A DNA stretch of 64,000 bases, from assembly GCF_009846525.1 (NCBI RefSeq), contig NZ_CP024621.1, forward strand, positions 992,001-1,056,000, written 5' to 3'. The stretch is from Halomonas meridiana (GTDB lineage: Bacteria; Pseudomonadota; Gammaproteobacteria; Pseudomonadales; Halomonadaceae). Each line of letters opens with the position of its first letter. Within the stretch, counting starts at the first letter, position 1. The notes beneath the pieces are model-generated. The model searched no databases. It was not told where the DNA came from and worked only from the letters and a program-made list of their open reading frames with translations. The translations under genes were made by a program, and so were the position numbers. This document shows, one piece after another, positions 8,517-17,141 of the stretch.

Positions 8517-9449
8517 CTAGTAGAGACGGAAGTCGTTGGCATTAGGCAGCCCTTGCTGCTCTTCCACCACTTTGCGGTAGCGTTTGTACTCCCACTGATA
8601 CTGCGCTGGGTCCAGCGCAATGGAAGCTTCGACGCTGGCATTTACGCCGGTGGCGGACGTGGCATCCTCCTCGCTATACACCTGCTCGTCGGCATCGAGA
8701 AAGTGAATCTCGAAGCCTTTGCCAGGAATGCGCAGAGCCACACCGGTGACTACCCGCGCTTGGGTGCGCGCCACCAGCTTGGGTAACAGCGTGGCGGTAT
8801 AGGCATCGCGGCCATAGAACGGCGCAAACACGCCGCTGCCCCAATCCGGCTCTTGGTCCGGCAAAATACCAATCGCCTCGCTACGCTTCAGCGCTTTGAG
8901 CAGCGCCGCCACGCCCCGCGGGTTGGTGGGTACTAGCTTTGCGCCCATGCGCTCGCGGCCATGGCGGATAATCGGCTCTAAGTCAGCGATTTTGGGCGGT
9001 TCGTACATCGCGGTAAACGGAAAGTGGCTGGAGAGCCAAAAGTTCAGCACTTCCCAGTTGCCAAAGTGAGGAGCCAGCACGATCACGCCGCGCCCCTCGG
9101 CCCGGGCGCTGTCCAACTTGTCGCGGCCATGTACCGCTAGAATGCTGGCTTCTACCTTCTCGGGCGGGGCCATCCAGGCGTGACCGAGTTCCAGCATCGT
9201 CGCGGTGGAGTGCTGTAGGCTCTGTTTGGCCAGGGATTGCCGTTGATTGGCAGGCGCGTCGGGGTAGACCACCTTCAGATTGATCTCGGTTACCTTGCGC
9301 TCGCGTTTGCTAAAGCGATACACCTGCGGGCCGACCAGAGCCGCAATGCGCCAGAGCCAGCGCACCGGCCAGCGGGAGAGCGTGCGCCATAGCGTTGCAA
9401 TGGCACGGGCTTGAAAGCGCGATGCAGGGGGAGTTGCCTGTTCGGTCAT
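8517..9449 (-). CDS. Lipid A biosynthesis acyltransferase (LpxL/HtrB family)
   Basis: Inner-membrane late acyltransferase that adds a secondary acyl chain to lipid A from acyl-ACP. At 310 residues it has the family length. The HX4E catalytic motif is at H128 and E133 (PHFGNWE). GILPDQEP near residue 197 and the FYGRDAYT block are also typical of the LpxL/LpxM family. There is an N-terminal hydrophobic anchor around residues 28-45. It sits between two related small membrane proteins on the same strand, with gaps of a few bases, so the three are probably co-transcribed. Which acyl position it modifies cannot be told from sequence. Confidence 0.92.
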   Translation of the reverse strand: MTEQATPPASRFQARAIATLWRTLSRWPVRWLWRIAALVGPQVYRFSKRERKVTEINLKVVYPDAPANQRQSLAKQSLQHSTATMLELGHAWMAPPEKVEASILAVHGRDKLDSARAEGRGVIVLAPHFGNWEVLNFWLSSHFPFTAMYEPPKIADLEPIIRHGRERMGAKLVPTNPRGVAALLKALKRSEAIGILPDQEPDWGSGVFAPFYGRDAYTATLLPKLVARTQARVVTGVALRIPGKGFEIHFLDADEQVYSEEDATSATGVNASVEASIALDPAQYQWEYKRYRKVVEEQQGLPNANDFRLY

Positions 9450-9452
9450 GGG

Positions 9453-9857
9453 TTACAGTAGCCAGCTATCGACATTGGAGGGCGCGCGCTTCTCCTGCAG
9501 CCCTTTAAAGCCCTTTACGCAGCGCACGATGAACCACACGGCCAGCGCGAGCAGCATGGGGAAACCGATCAGAATGAGCGTGAGCAGGGTGGCAACACTG
9601 CCGTACAGAAGGCCGATCCAGAAGGTGCGAATCTGGTAGCGGTAGTGTTCATCCAGCCAAGCCGGACCCTTGCCACGGTACACGTAGGCAATGATGACGC
9701 CGATCAGTGACGTAAAGCCCACCACAAAACTGGCGAGATAGAGGGCATAATTCACCATGGCCATGGTGGTGTCCGGGGGCGGGGTGGTGGCGGAGGTCTC
9801 GTCCGGCGTGGCGTGGCGGTCGACCACTTCACCTTCCAGCGGGGCGTCATCGCGCAT
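9453..9857 (-). CDS. Small inner-membrane protein, DUF4870-like (paralogue of 8155-8505)
   Basis: A 134-residue protein with a hydrophilic, acidic and proline/threonine-rich N-terminal 30 residues, then three hydrophobic segments. The core SLIGVIIAYVYRGKGPAWLD and HYRYQIRTFWIG closely match the neighbour two genes downstream, so the two arose by duplication. No function is known to me. It is the first gene of the probable three-gene unit with the lipid A acyltransferase, whose start lies 3 bases beyond its stop. An internal ATG near 9762 would drop the acidic tail, so the start is not certain. Confidence 0.75.
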   Translation of the reverse strand: MRDDAPLEGEVVDRHATPDETSATTPPPDTTMAMVNYALYLASFVVGFTSLIGVIIAYVYRGKGPAWLDEHYRYQIRTFWIGLLYGSVATLLTLILIGFPMLLALAVWFIVRCVKGFKGLQEKRAPSNVDSWLL

Positions 9858-9974
9858 GGGCGTTCCTTCTTTGATCAGGTCTATTCCAGCATCCAGCGGA
9901 CACTTTGACTGCCCGCTATGATAGCGTGGGCGGGGCGACTTATCACCCGCAGGCCGCCCACGTCGGGGGCATAC

Positions 9975-10358
9975 TTAACGCGCTGCCGGGCGGCAGATTT
10001 CCAGCAGGTTGCCGTCGGGGTCGCGCAGGTAAATCGACTCGATGGGGCCGCTGGCACCCTGGCGGGCCACGGGGCCAAGCTCGACCTCGATGGCCAGTGC
10101 ATCCAGGTGCTGCTTAAACTCGTCCAGCGGTAGCTGGCAGCGCAGGCATAAATCCAGGCTGCCCGGTGTCGGCGTGGCTGAAATGGGCGCGATATCGGTA
10201 TCGGTTTGGTGCAAGCGCAGGGCCGTGTCACCCAGCATCAAGTCAACGCGCTGAGCGTCCCGATAGCGTACATCCAGGCCTAATACACGAGAGTAAAAAT
10301 CCACTGCGCGACCCATATCGGTCACGGTAACCACAAGATGATCCAGACCTGAGAGCAT
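9975..10358 (-). CDS. VOC-family (glyoxalase/dioxygenase fold) protein
   Basis: A 127-residue single-domain vicinal-oxygen-chelate protein. The first beta-alpha-beta unit begins LDHLVVTVTDMGRAVDFYSRVLG, with His-7 as the likely first metal ligand, and the C-terminal unit ends IYLRDPDGNLLEICRP with the usual terminal Glu ligand. Relatives include glyoxalase I-like proteins, fosfomycin or bleomycin resistance proteins and ring-cleavage dioxygenases, so the substrate is unknown. It stands alone: the next gene on this strand starts about 120 bases away and the upstream neighbour is divergent. I saw nothing of note in 9858-9974. Confidence 0.85.
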   Translation of the reverse strand: MLSGLDHLVVTVTDMGRAVDFYSRVLGLDVRYRDAQRVDLMLGDTALRLHQTDTDIAPISATPTPGSLDLCLRCQLPLDEFKQHLDALAIEVELGPVARQGASGPIESIYLRDPDGNLLEICRPAAR

Positions 10359-10397
10359 GCCTCTTTCCTTAATACAAACGTAAAACCAGAGAATACG

Positions 10398-11036
10398 ATG
10401 ATGCGACGCTGTCCGCTATGCCACGCGCAGGAGTCTGCGCTGTACCACCAAGACCGTCGCCGTGATTACTACCAGTGTGCCACGTGTGCGCTAGTGTTTG
10501 TGCCTAGCGAGCAGCATTTAACCGCTGCCGCCGAAAAAGCCGAGTACGACCAGCACCAAAACTCGCCGCAGGATACGGGATATCGGCGCTTTTTGGGGCG
10601 TTTATTTAATCCGTTGGCAACAAAGCTAGCTCCTGGCGCAAGAGGGCTGGATTTTGGCTGCGGCCCTGGGCCAACGCTCTCGGTGATGTTTGAGGAAGCG
10701 GGCTTTGATATAGATGTGTATGACATCTTTTACGCGCCCCATGCCGCGAATCTGACTCGCCAGTATGACTTCATTACCGCCACCGAAGTAGTGGAGCACT
10801 TGGCGGCACCGGGCGAGGTGCTGAACCTGCGGGTCGCGCAACTGCTACCCGGAGGCTATCTTGGGCTGATGACCAAGCGAGTGACGAGCCAAGAAGCCTT
10901 CGCCCGCTGGCACTATATTAACGACCCAACCCACGTCTGCTTTTTTAGTGAAGCGACCTTCCGCTGGTGGGCGGCTGAACAGGGTTTAACAGTCGAATTT
11001 ACTGGCAACGACGTGGTAATTTTTAGAAAACACTAA
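10398..11036 (+). CDS. Class I SAM-dependent methyltransferase with N-terminal zinc-ribbon
   Basis: A 212-residue protein. The N-terminus holds four cysteines in two CxxC pairs (C5, C8, C27, C30), like the zinc-binding head of many sugar or small-molecule methyltransferases. The SAM-binding loop LDFGCGPGP is near residue 75 and the motif ITATEVVEHL near residue 130. An ATG pair lies at 10398/10401 and the exact start is uncertain. The gene stands alone between the divergent VOC gene and the MFS gene. Substrate unknown. Confidence 0.8.
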   Translation: MMRRCPLCHAQESALYHQDRRRDYYQCATCALVFVPSEQHLTAAAEKAEYDQHQNSPQDTGYRRFLGRLFNPLATKLAPGARGLDFGCGPGPTLSVMFEEAGFDIDVYDIFYAPHAANLTRQYDFITATEVVEHLAAPGEVLNLRVAQLLPGGYLGLMTKRVTSQEAFARWHYINDPTHVCFFSEATFRWWAAEQGLTVEFTGNDVVIFRKH

Positions 11037-11063
11037 TCTGCTTGCTATAAGGGCGAAAAAGCA

Positions 11064-11093
11064 TTGACTTTGCGCCTATGGAAGCAATAATTG
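11064..11093 (+). promoter_or_regulatory. Candidate promoter of the MFS transporter gene
   Basis: TTGACT at 11064-11069 and TAATTG at 11088-11093, with an 18-base spacer, lie about 80-110 bases upstream of the MFS gene. This is a moderate eye match. Confidence 0.3.
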
Positions 11094-11171
11094 CGCGCCC
11101 GTTTTCTTGCCTGTTTGATGTGATGGCGTGTTAACGGCAACGATTCATCCATTGAGCAAGGTGAGGTACGC

Positions 11172-12542
11172 ATGTCGCGGCAACTGCTGGCCATGGCGTT
11201 AGCGCCCCTACTAGGGCTGTTTATTCTTGGGATTGGCAATGGCTTTCTCGCTACGCTGATTACCGTGCGTTTGGACGCAGCGGGCGAATCGGCGACGGTG
11301 ATCGGGATTGTCTCGTCGGCCTATTTCATCGGCCTAGCCCTGGGTGCCATGGTCAACGACCGCCTGCTGCTGCGCATTGGTCATATTCGCGCTTACGGCA
11401 GCTTTGCCTCGCTGGTCGCGGTGACGGTACTGCTGCAAGGCCTTTTCTTCGAACCTTGGGCATGGTTTGCGCTGCGTTTGATCGGCGGCTGGGCCACGGT
11501 GGGTGTTTATCTGGTCATCGAGAGTTGGCTGCTCACGGCGGGCGACCAGAAAGTGCGCGGCCGCCTGCTGGCGCTTTATATGATCTCTCTTTACGCCGCC
11601 GGGGTACTGGGGCAGCTCATGCTCGGTATCACCAGCGCCATGGGCGACACCGCGCCCTTCATGGTGATTGGCCTGTTGGCGTCGCTCTCGGTACTGCCCA
11701 TGGCGATGATTCCCCGGGTGTCGCCGCTCATCGAGCACGCCGAACCGCTACCGCCGCACCGTTTGATCACCATGACCCCCACCGGCGTCATGGGCAGTCT
11801 CGGTTCTGGCATGGTGGTCGCTGCCGCCTACACGCTGCTGCCGCTTTACCTGCAGCGCATTGGCATGAGCGTCAATCAGGTCGGCCAAATGATGGCCGTC
11901 GTTATCATGGGGGCGATGCTGCTGCAGTACCCCATTGGCCGCTGGTCGGATCGCCATGATCGCCAGATGGTCTTGATTGGTATCAGCGCCTTCTGCGTGG
12001 TGATTTCAGCGGCCATGCTGTGGTTGCCGCTCTCCACGCCGTTGCTCGCCGTACTGCTCTTTTTGTTGGGTGGTGGCGTGTTCGCGCTGTACCCGGTGGC
12101 CGTTAGCCATGCTGCCGACCGTGCGCCTGCCGGTGCACTGGTGCGGATGAGCCAGGGACTTTTGTTGATCAACTCGATTGGTGCCACCATCAGCCCGCTG
12201 ATGATCTCGCCGGTGATGACCGCCATGGGCGATGCGGGCCTGTTCTGGGCGTTTGGCTCCCTCAGTCTATTCTTCGTGCTGTTCTTCGGATGGCGGCGTA
12301 GCGTGCGCCCGGCACCGGTGCCAGTGGCACCGTTCAACGCCACCACCCCAATGACCGCCGCCGGTGCTGAGCTGGTGGTGACCGAAGAGCTGGTACAAGG
12401 GGCGCTCGAACACGAGCACCTGGAAGACCTTTCCGACGTCGTGCCCGAAGTCGACGTGGCTGAGCCGGTAGTGGGGCCGCCCCAAGAAGACGAGAGCCAC
12501 ATCACCTACTACGATGACGTGGAAACCGAGGTGCGCAAATAA
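11172..12542 (+). CDS. MFS transporter, YcaD-like
   Basis: A 456-residue protein with about twelve hydrophobic helices up to residue 385, then an acidic, probably cytoplasmic tail of about 70 residues rich in Glu, Asp and Val. The opening half (GIGNGFLATLITVRLDAAGE, then VYLVIESWLL) resembles the YcaD group of major facilitator transporters, for which no substrate is known to me. GGTGAGG lies just before the ATG. The long acidic tail is not usual for E. coli YcaD and may be lineage specific. It appears monocistronic. Confidence 0.82.
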   Translation: MSRQLLAMALAPLLGLFILGIGNGFLATLITVRLDAAGESATVIGIVSSAYFIGLALGAMVNDRLLLRIGHIRAYGSFASLVAVTVLLQGLFFEPWAWFALRLIGGWATVGVYLVIESWLLTAGDQKVRGRLLALYMISLYAAGVLGQLMLGITSAMGDTAPFMVIGLLASLSVLPMAMIPRVSPLIEHAEPLPPHRLITMTPTGVMGSLGSGMVVAAAYTLLPLYLQRIGMSVNQVGQMMAVVIMGAMLLQYPIGRWSDRHDRQMVLIGISAFCVVISAAMLWLPLSTPLLAVLLFLLGGGVFALYPVAVSHAADRAPAGALVRMSQGLLLINSIGATISPLMISPVMTAMGDAGLFWAFGSLSLFFVLFFGWRRSVRPAPVPVAPFNATTPMTAAGAELVVTEELVQGALEHEHLEDLSDVVPEVDVAEPVVGPPQEDESHITYYDDVETEVRK

Positions 12543-12602
12543 GCCGCTAAGGCGGCGACAGGTGAGACCTTAAGCTAATAGTGTGGTGAGACTAGGGAAA
12601 CT

Positions 12603-12617
12603 ACTATCGGCGATAGT
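12603..12617. promoter_or_regulatory. Perfect 15-base palindrome upstream of the acyl-CoA dehydrogenase
   Basis: ACTATCGGCGATAGT is a perfect inverted repeat (7-base arms around one G), 40-54 bases before the acyl-CoA dehydrogenase start. Its size and place suit a dimeric repressor operator, for example of the TetR type common for fatty-acid catabolic genes. No regulator is encoded nearby. Confidence 0.4.
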
Positions 12618-12656
12618 GTTTTTACTACTTTTACCGCCGTCGCCTGAGGTTTTGCC

Positions 12657-14450
12657 ATGAATTATTACGCCGCCCCGGTCCGTGATTTTCGCTTCGTGCT
12701 CGAAGAGATGTTAGCCCACCACTCCCTATCGCTACCGGGATTCGAAGAGGCCACGCCAGATCTCGTCGAGGCCGTTCTGGAAGAGGCCGCGAAGCTGGCG
12801 GGCGATGTGTGGGGCCCGCTCAACAGCACCGGCGACCGCCAGGGGGCTAAGCGCCATACTGATGGCAGCGTCACCACTCCTGAAGGCTTTGCCGCCGCCT
12901 ATCAAGCGTATGTGGAGGGCGGCTGGAACGGTATTGGCGTGTCTGAAGAGCTGGGCGGGCAGAACCTACCCGAAGTGGTTGCCAGTGCGGTGCAGGAGAT
13001 GCTCCACGGCGCGAACATGGCGTTAGGGCTATGCCCGATGCTCACCGCCGGTGCCATCGAGGCGCTGGCCCATCACGGCAGCGATGCCTTAAAAGCGACC
13101 TACCTGCCCAAGCTGGTTGAGGGCTCCTGGACCGGCACCATGAACCTCACCGAACCTCAAGCGGGGTCGGACCTCTCCAAAGTGCGTACCAAAGCCGTTC
13201 CAGAAGGCGAGCACTACCGCATCAGTGGCCAAAAGATCTACATCACCTGGGGCGAACACGACGCCGCCGAGAACATCATTCACCTCGTCCTTGCCCGCAA
13301 GCCCGATGCCCCGGAAGGTAATAAGGGGATTTCGCTGTTCCTGGTTCCCAAATTTCTGGTGAACGACGACGGCACGCTCGGCGAGCGAAATGACGTCACC
13401 TGCGCCTCCATCGAGCATAAGCTCGGCATTCACGGCTCGCCCACCTGTACGCTGAGCTTTGGGGAAAACGGCGGTGCCGTAGGCTACCTCGTAGGCGAGG
13501 AAGGCCGCGGGTTGAACCATATGTTTACCATGATGAATGAGGCGCGCCATAAAGTCGGGATTCAAGGCATTGGCGTGGCCGAGCGCGCCTGCCAGCACGC
13601 CTTTGCCTACGCCCACGAACGCACCCAAGGCCGCTCGCCCAAACAGCGGGGCGGCAGCGAATGCACCATTAGCGACCACTTTGATGTGCGCCGGATGCTG
13701 CTCTCCATGCGTGCCCGCACCGATGCGCTGCGTGCCCTGGCGCTCTACTGTGCCGGGCAGTTGGATATCGCCCGCCGTGCAGAGAGCGACGCCGAACGCC
13801 AAGCTGCCCAGGCCTGCGCTGATGTATTGATCCCGGTTGTGAAGAGCTTCTCGACCGACCAAGCGGTGGATATCGCCTCCATGGGCGTGCAGGTGCACGG
13901 CGGCATGGGCTACGTGGAAGAGACCGGAGCGGCCCAGCTATTGCGGGATGCGCGCATTGCGCCTATCTATGAAGGCACCAACGGCATTCAAGCGCTGGAC
14001 TTGGCTGGCCGAAAACTGCAGCGAGACGGCGGTGCGGCGCTCTCTGTGCTGATCGATGACGTGCATAAAACGGCCGAAGCGCTGCGGGGTGAAGCGTCGC
14101 TGGCCAGCATGGGCAGTGCACTCGCCGCCGGTGCTGACGACCTGCGCGCCGCCATGGCCTTGGTACTGGAGCAGGGCAGCGACCCTGAACACGGCCCCGA
14201 TGCCGTACAGGCATACGCCACGCCGCTGTTGAACCTGGCCGGGCACGTGCTGTGCGCTTGGCAAATGGGCATCGCGGCGCTGCATGCCCAACAGGCTGTA
14301 GACGGCGGCAGCGATGAGCCTTTTTACCGCACCAAACTGTGCAGCGCCGAGTTTGCCATTCACCAATGGCTGCCGGTTGGCCGCGCCCAGCGTGCCGTGG
14401 TCGAGGCCGGCTGGCAGTGTTTTAGCCAGTTCGATAGCGCGGCTCACTAA
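12657..14450 (+). CDS. Acyl-CoA dehydrogenase (long, C-terminally extended type)
   Basis: FAD-dependent enzyme of the first step of beta-oxidation, passing electrons to ETF. It has 597 residues, the length of the subfamily with an extra C-terminal domain. Visible signatures: LTEPQAGSDLSKVRTKA (FAD and substrate site), the GIHGSPTC block, QVHGGMGYVEE near residue 416, and YEGTNGIQA, whose Glu-439 is the likely catalytic base in this subfamily. It is the first gene of an acyl-CoA block that continues with a ligase, a 3-hydroxyacyl-CoA dehydrogenase and an enoyl-CoA hydratase. Chain-length specificity is not evident. Confidence 0.93.
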   Translation: MNYYAAPVRDFRFVLEEMLAHHSLSLPGFEEATPDLVEAVLEEAAKLAGDVWGPLNSTGDRQGAKRHTDGSVTTPEGFAAAYQAYVEGGWNGIGVSEELGGQNLPEVVASAVQEMLHGANMALGLCPMLTAGAIEALAHHGSDALKATYLPKLVEGSWTGTMNLTEPQAGSDLSKVRTKAVPEGEHYRISGQKIYITWGEHDAAENIIHLVLARKPDAPEGNKGISLFLVPKFLVNDDGTLGERNDVTCASIEHKLGIHGSPTCTLSFGENGGAVGYLVGEEGRGLNHMFTMMNEARHKVGIQGIGVAERACQHAFAYAHERTQGRSPKQRGGSECTISDHFDVRRMLLSMRARTDALRALALYCAGQLDIARRAESDAERQAAQACADVLIPVVKSFSTDQAVDIASMGVQVHGGMGYVEETGAAQLLRDARIAPIYEGTNGIQALDLAGRKLQRDGGAALSVLIDDVHKTAEALRGEASLASMGSALAAGADDLRAAMALVLEQGSDPEHGPDAVQAYATPLLNLAGHVLCAWQMGIAALHAQQAVDGGSDEPFYRTKLCSAEFAIHQWLPVGRAQRAVVEAGWQCFSQFDSAAH

Positions 14451-14454
14451 CGCC

Positions 14455-14477
14455 ACCGCCGCCTTATGGGCGGCGGT
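14455..14477 (+). terminator. GC-rich hairpin between acyl-CoA dehydrogenase and ligase genes
   Basis: ACCGCCGCC (14455-14463) and GGCGGCGGT (14469-14477) form a perfect 9-bp stem with a 5-base loop, directly after the dehydrogenase stop. There is no clean T tract, so it may act as a partial terminator or an RNA-stabilising hairpin that separates expression of the two genes. Confidence 0.45.
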
Positions 14478-14540
14478 ATTCGTTATAAGTGTCCGATAAT
14501 AAAACGTCCTATAACAACAGCGAGAGTGCAGGAACCGATC

Positions 14541-16187
14541 ATGACCTCCATCTTTGAACAAGACTTACCGCCAACCGCTGCCAACCATGTGCCGCTCTCG
14601 CCGCTCACCTTTATCGAGCGCTCGGCGGCCATCTATCCCGATTATCCGGCTGTGGTGCATGGCACGACGCGCCGCACCTGGGCCGAGACCTGGACACGCT
14701 GCCGCCAGCTAGCCTCAGCGCTGGAAAAGCGCGACATTCAACCTGGGCAAACGGTGGCCGCCATGCTGCCCAATATTCCCGCGATGTTCGAGGCTCACTT
14801 CGGCGTGCCGCTGGCGGGCTGCGTGCTGAATACGCTCAATATTCGCCTCGATGCCGACGCGATTAGCTATATGCTGGCCCACGGCGAAGCCAAGGTGATT
14901 CTGGTAGACCCTGAGTTTGCCGAGGTGATTCAAGCGGCGGTTGCCAAGTTGGAAAGCAAGCCGCTGATTATCGATGTGGCCGACCCGGAATTTTTGGGCG
15001 AGACCCAAGGCATTGGCGAGCTGGAGTACGAAGCGCTACTGGCCGAGGGCGACCCTGATTACGCCTACCGGCTGCCCAGCGACGAGTGGCAGGCGATTTC
15101 GCTGAACTACACCTCCGGCACCACTGGCAAGCCCAAGGGCGTGGTGTATCACCATCGCGGTGCCTACCTGAACGCGGTGAGTAATATTCTCGAGTGGGCC
15201 ATGCCCCACCACCCGGTGTATCTGTGGACGCTGCCGATGTTCCACTGCAACGGCTGGTGCTTCCCCTGGACCATTGCCGCCAATGCGGGCGTTAGCGTGT
15301 GCCTGCGCAAGGTGGATCCCAAACGCATCACCGACCTGATCGCCGAAGAGGGCGTCACCCACTTCAGCGGCGCGCCGATTGTGCTCAATGGGTTGGTGAA
15401 CCTACCGGCCGATCAAAAGCGGGTGTTTGATCATCCGGTAAAAGTGACCACCGCCGGTGCCGCGCCGCCCGCCTCGGTGATTGCAGGGGTGGAAAAGCTG
15501 GGCATCGAAGTGACCCACGTTTACGGGCTTACCGAGGTGTACGGCCCGGTCACGGTATGTGCTTGGCGCGAGGCGTGGAACGAGCTGCCACTGGAGACCC
15601 GTGCCAAAATCAAGGCCCGCCAAGGGGTGCGCTACCACATGCTGGAAGCGCTCTGCGTCGCCGATCCAGTCACGCTGGAACCCGTTGCCAAGGATGGCCA
15701 AACCATCGGCGAAATCCTGATGCGCGGCAACAACGTGATGAAGGGATATCTCAAAAACGCCGAGGCCACGGAAAAAGCGCTGGAGGGCGGCTGGTACCAC
15801 ACGGGTGACTTGGCGGTATGGCACGCCGACGGCTATATCGAGATTAAAGACCGCTCGAAAGATATCATCATCTCGGGCGGTGAAAACATCTCCACCATTG
15901 AAGTCGAAGATGCCATTTACAGCCATCCAGCGGTGGAAGAGGCCGCCGTGGTCGCGAAGCCGGATGAAAAGTGGGGCGAAACGCCCTGCGCGTTCGTCAA
16001 ACTGAAAATAGGCTACGGCGAAGTCACCGAGGCGGATATCATTGCCCACTGCCGTAAGCATCTTGCGAGCTTTAAAGTGCCGAAAACGGTGGTTTTTAGC
16101 GAACTGCCCAAAACGTCCACGGGCAAAATTCAAAAATTCGTGCTGCGTGAAGAAGCCAGACAGCACCAGTCAGGGGAACAGCAATGA
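14541..16187 (+). CDS. Acyl-CoA synthetase (AMP-forming), AlkK-like
   Basis: Activates a carboxylic acid, probably medium- or long-chain fatty acid, to its CoA ester via an acyl-adenylate. It has 548 residues. The phosphate-binding loop YTSGTTGKPKG starts at residue 190, followed by LPMFHCNGWCFPW, typical of the AlkK-type ligases, YGLTEVYGP (A5 motif), YHTGDLAVW with the adenylation Asp, and the catalytic lysine region KTSTGKIQKF near the end. I chose the ATG at 14541, preceded by AGGA, over an in-frame ATG at 14466 that lies inside the preceding hairpin. It overlaps the next gene by 4 bases (ATGA). Confidence 0.92.
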   Translation: MTSIFEQDLPPTAANHVPLSPLTFIERSAAIYPDYPAVVHGTTRRTWAETWTRCRQLASALEKRDIQPGQTVAAMLPNIPAMFEAHFGVPLAGCVLNTLNIRLDADAISYMLAHGEAKVILVDPEFAEVIQAAVAKLESKPLIIDVADPEFLGETQGIGELEYEALLAEGDPDYAYRLPSDEWQAISLNYTSGTTGKPKGVVYHHRGAYLNAVSNILEWAMPHHPVYLWTLPMFHCNGWCFPWTIAANAGVSVCLRKVDPKRITDLIAEEGVTHFSGAPIVLNGLVNLPADQKRVFDHPVKVTTAGAAPPASVIAGVEKLGIEVTHVYGLTEVYGPVTVCAWREAWNELPLETRAKIKARQGVRYHMLEALCVADPVTLEPVAKDGQTIGEILMRGNNVMKGYLKNAEATEKALEGGWYHTGDLAVWHADGYIEIKDRSKDIIISGGENISTIEVEDAIYSHPAVEEAAVVAKPDEKWGETPCAFVKLKIGYGEVTEADIIAHCRKHLASFKVPKTVVFSELPKTSTGKIQKFVLREEARQHQSGEQQ

Positions 16188-17032
16188 GCGAACAGCGGAT
16201 TGGCGTGGTAGGCGCAGGCACCATGGGGCAGGGGATTGCTCAAGTGGTGGCCGCCAGTGGCTTTAATGTGCGGCTGTACGATGTCGCCGATGAGCAGCTC
16301 ACCCGCGCCAAAAATGCGATCGATAAAGGGCTCGAGAAGCTCGTTGCTAAAGAGAAGATGACGGCAGAGGGCAAGCAGGAAGCGCTGGCTCGGCTTTCGA
16401 CCACCACGGCGCTGGATGCGCTCAGCGACTGCAGCGTGATCATCGAAGCTGCCCCCGAGCAGCCCGCATTGAAAGAGAAGCTGTTTCGGGATCTCAGCCA
16501 TTTGAGCAGCGACGCTATTCTGGCGTCGAACACGTCGTCTCTATCACTGACTCGACTGGCGGCGGTCTGCGAGCGCCCTGAGCGGGTGGTAGGCATGCAC
16601 TTCTTCAACCCGGTGCCGGTACTCAAGTTGGTCGAGGTGATCCGCGCCGAGCAGACCTCGGATGCCACCGTAGAGCGCATCGAAGCGCTGACCAAAGCGC
16701 TGGGCAAAACCGCAGTGCCGGTGGGCGATGCGCCGGGCTTTGCCGTGAACCGTTTGCTGGTGCCGATGATCAATGAGGCCGCGTTTATCGTGCAGGAAGG
16801 CACCGCCACGCCGGAAGCCATCGATGACGCTATGAAACTAGGTGCCGCCCACCCCATGGGGCCGCTGGCGCTGGCGGATTTGATTGGCCTGGATGTGTGC
16901 TTGGCGATCATGGAGGTGCTGCAGGAAGGTTTTGGCGATCCCAAGTACCGCCCCTGCCCGCTGCTCAAGCGTATGGTGGCCGCAGGCTACCTGGGCCGTA
17001 AGAGCGGCCGTGGGTTCTATATCTACGAGTAG
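16184..17032 (+). CDS. 3-hydroxyacyl-CoA (3-hydroxybutyryl-CoA) dehydrogenase
   Basis: NAD-dependent soluble dehydrogenase of 282 residues, the usual size for stand-alone PaaH/Hbd/FadB2-type enzymes. The Rossmann motif GAGTMGQGIAQ is at residues 10-20. NTSSLSLTRL near residue 116 and MHFFNPVPVLKLVE near 138 contain the substrate-binding Ser and the catalytic His. It overlaps the ligase stop by 4 bases, so the two are co-translated. With the hydratase next door it would carry out the second and third steps of beta-oxidation. Cofactor preference is family knowledge, not shown here. Confidence 0.93.
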   Translation: MSEQRIGVVGAGTMGQGIAQVVAASGFNVRLYDVADEQLTRAKNAIDKGLEKLVAKEKMTAEGKQEALARLSTTTALDALSDCSVIIEAAPEQPALKEKLFRDLSHLSSDAILASNTSSLSLTRLAAVCERPERVVGMHFFNPVPVLKLVEVIRAEQTSDATVERIEALTKALGKTAVPVGDAPGFAVNRLLVPMINEAAFIVQEGTATPEAIDDAMKLGAAHPMGPLALADLIGLDVCLAIMEVLQEGFGDPKYRPCPLLKRMVAAGYLGRKSGRGFYIYE

Positions 17033-17061
17033 CCAACTACCGGATTGAAGCGCGACAAAAG

Positions 17062-17112
17062 AAGTGATTGCCACCCAACCAAGCGTTCGCTAGGGTTGAG
17101 TGGTCATCACTT
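17062..17112 (+). repeat. Long imperfect hairpin upstream of the enoyl-CoA hydratase gene
   Basis: Bases 17062-17080 and 17094-17112 are inverted repeats (AAGTGATTGCCACCCAACC against its near-complement) with 16 Watson-Crick pairs, one G-U and two mismatches. A nested AGC/GCT stem lies in the loop and there is one bulged G. It fills the gap between the dehydrogenase stop (17032) and the hydratase start (17142). Possible roles are processing, stabilisation, attenuation or a palindromic repeat element. No T tract follows. Confidence 0.6.
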
Positions 17113-17141
17113 ACAAGCGCAATAACAATCAAGGAGCCATC

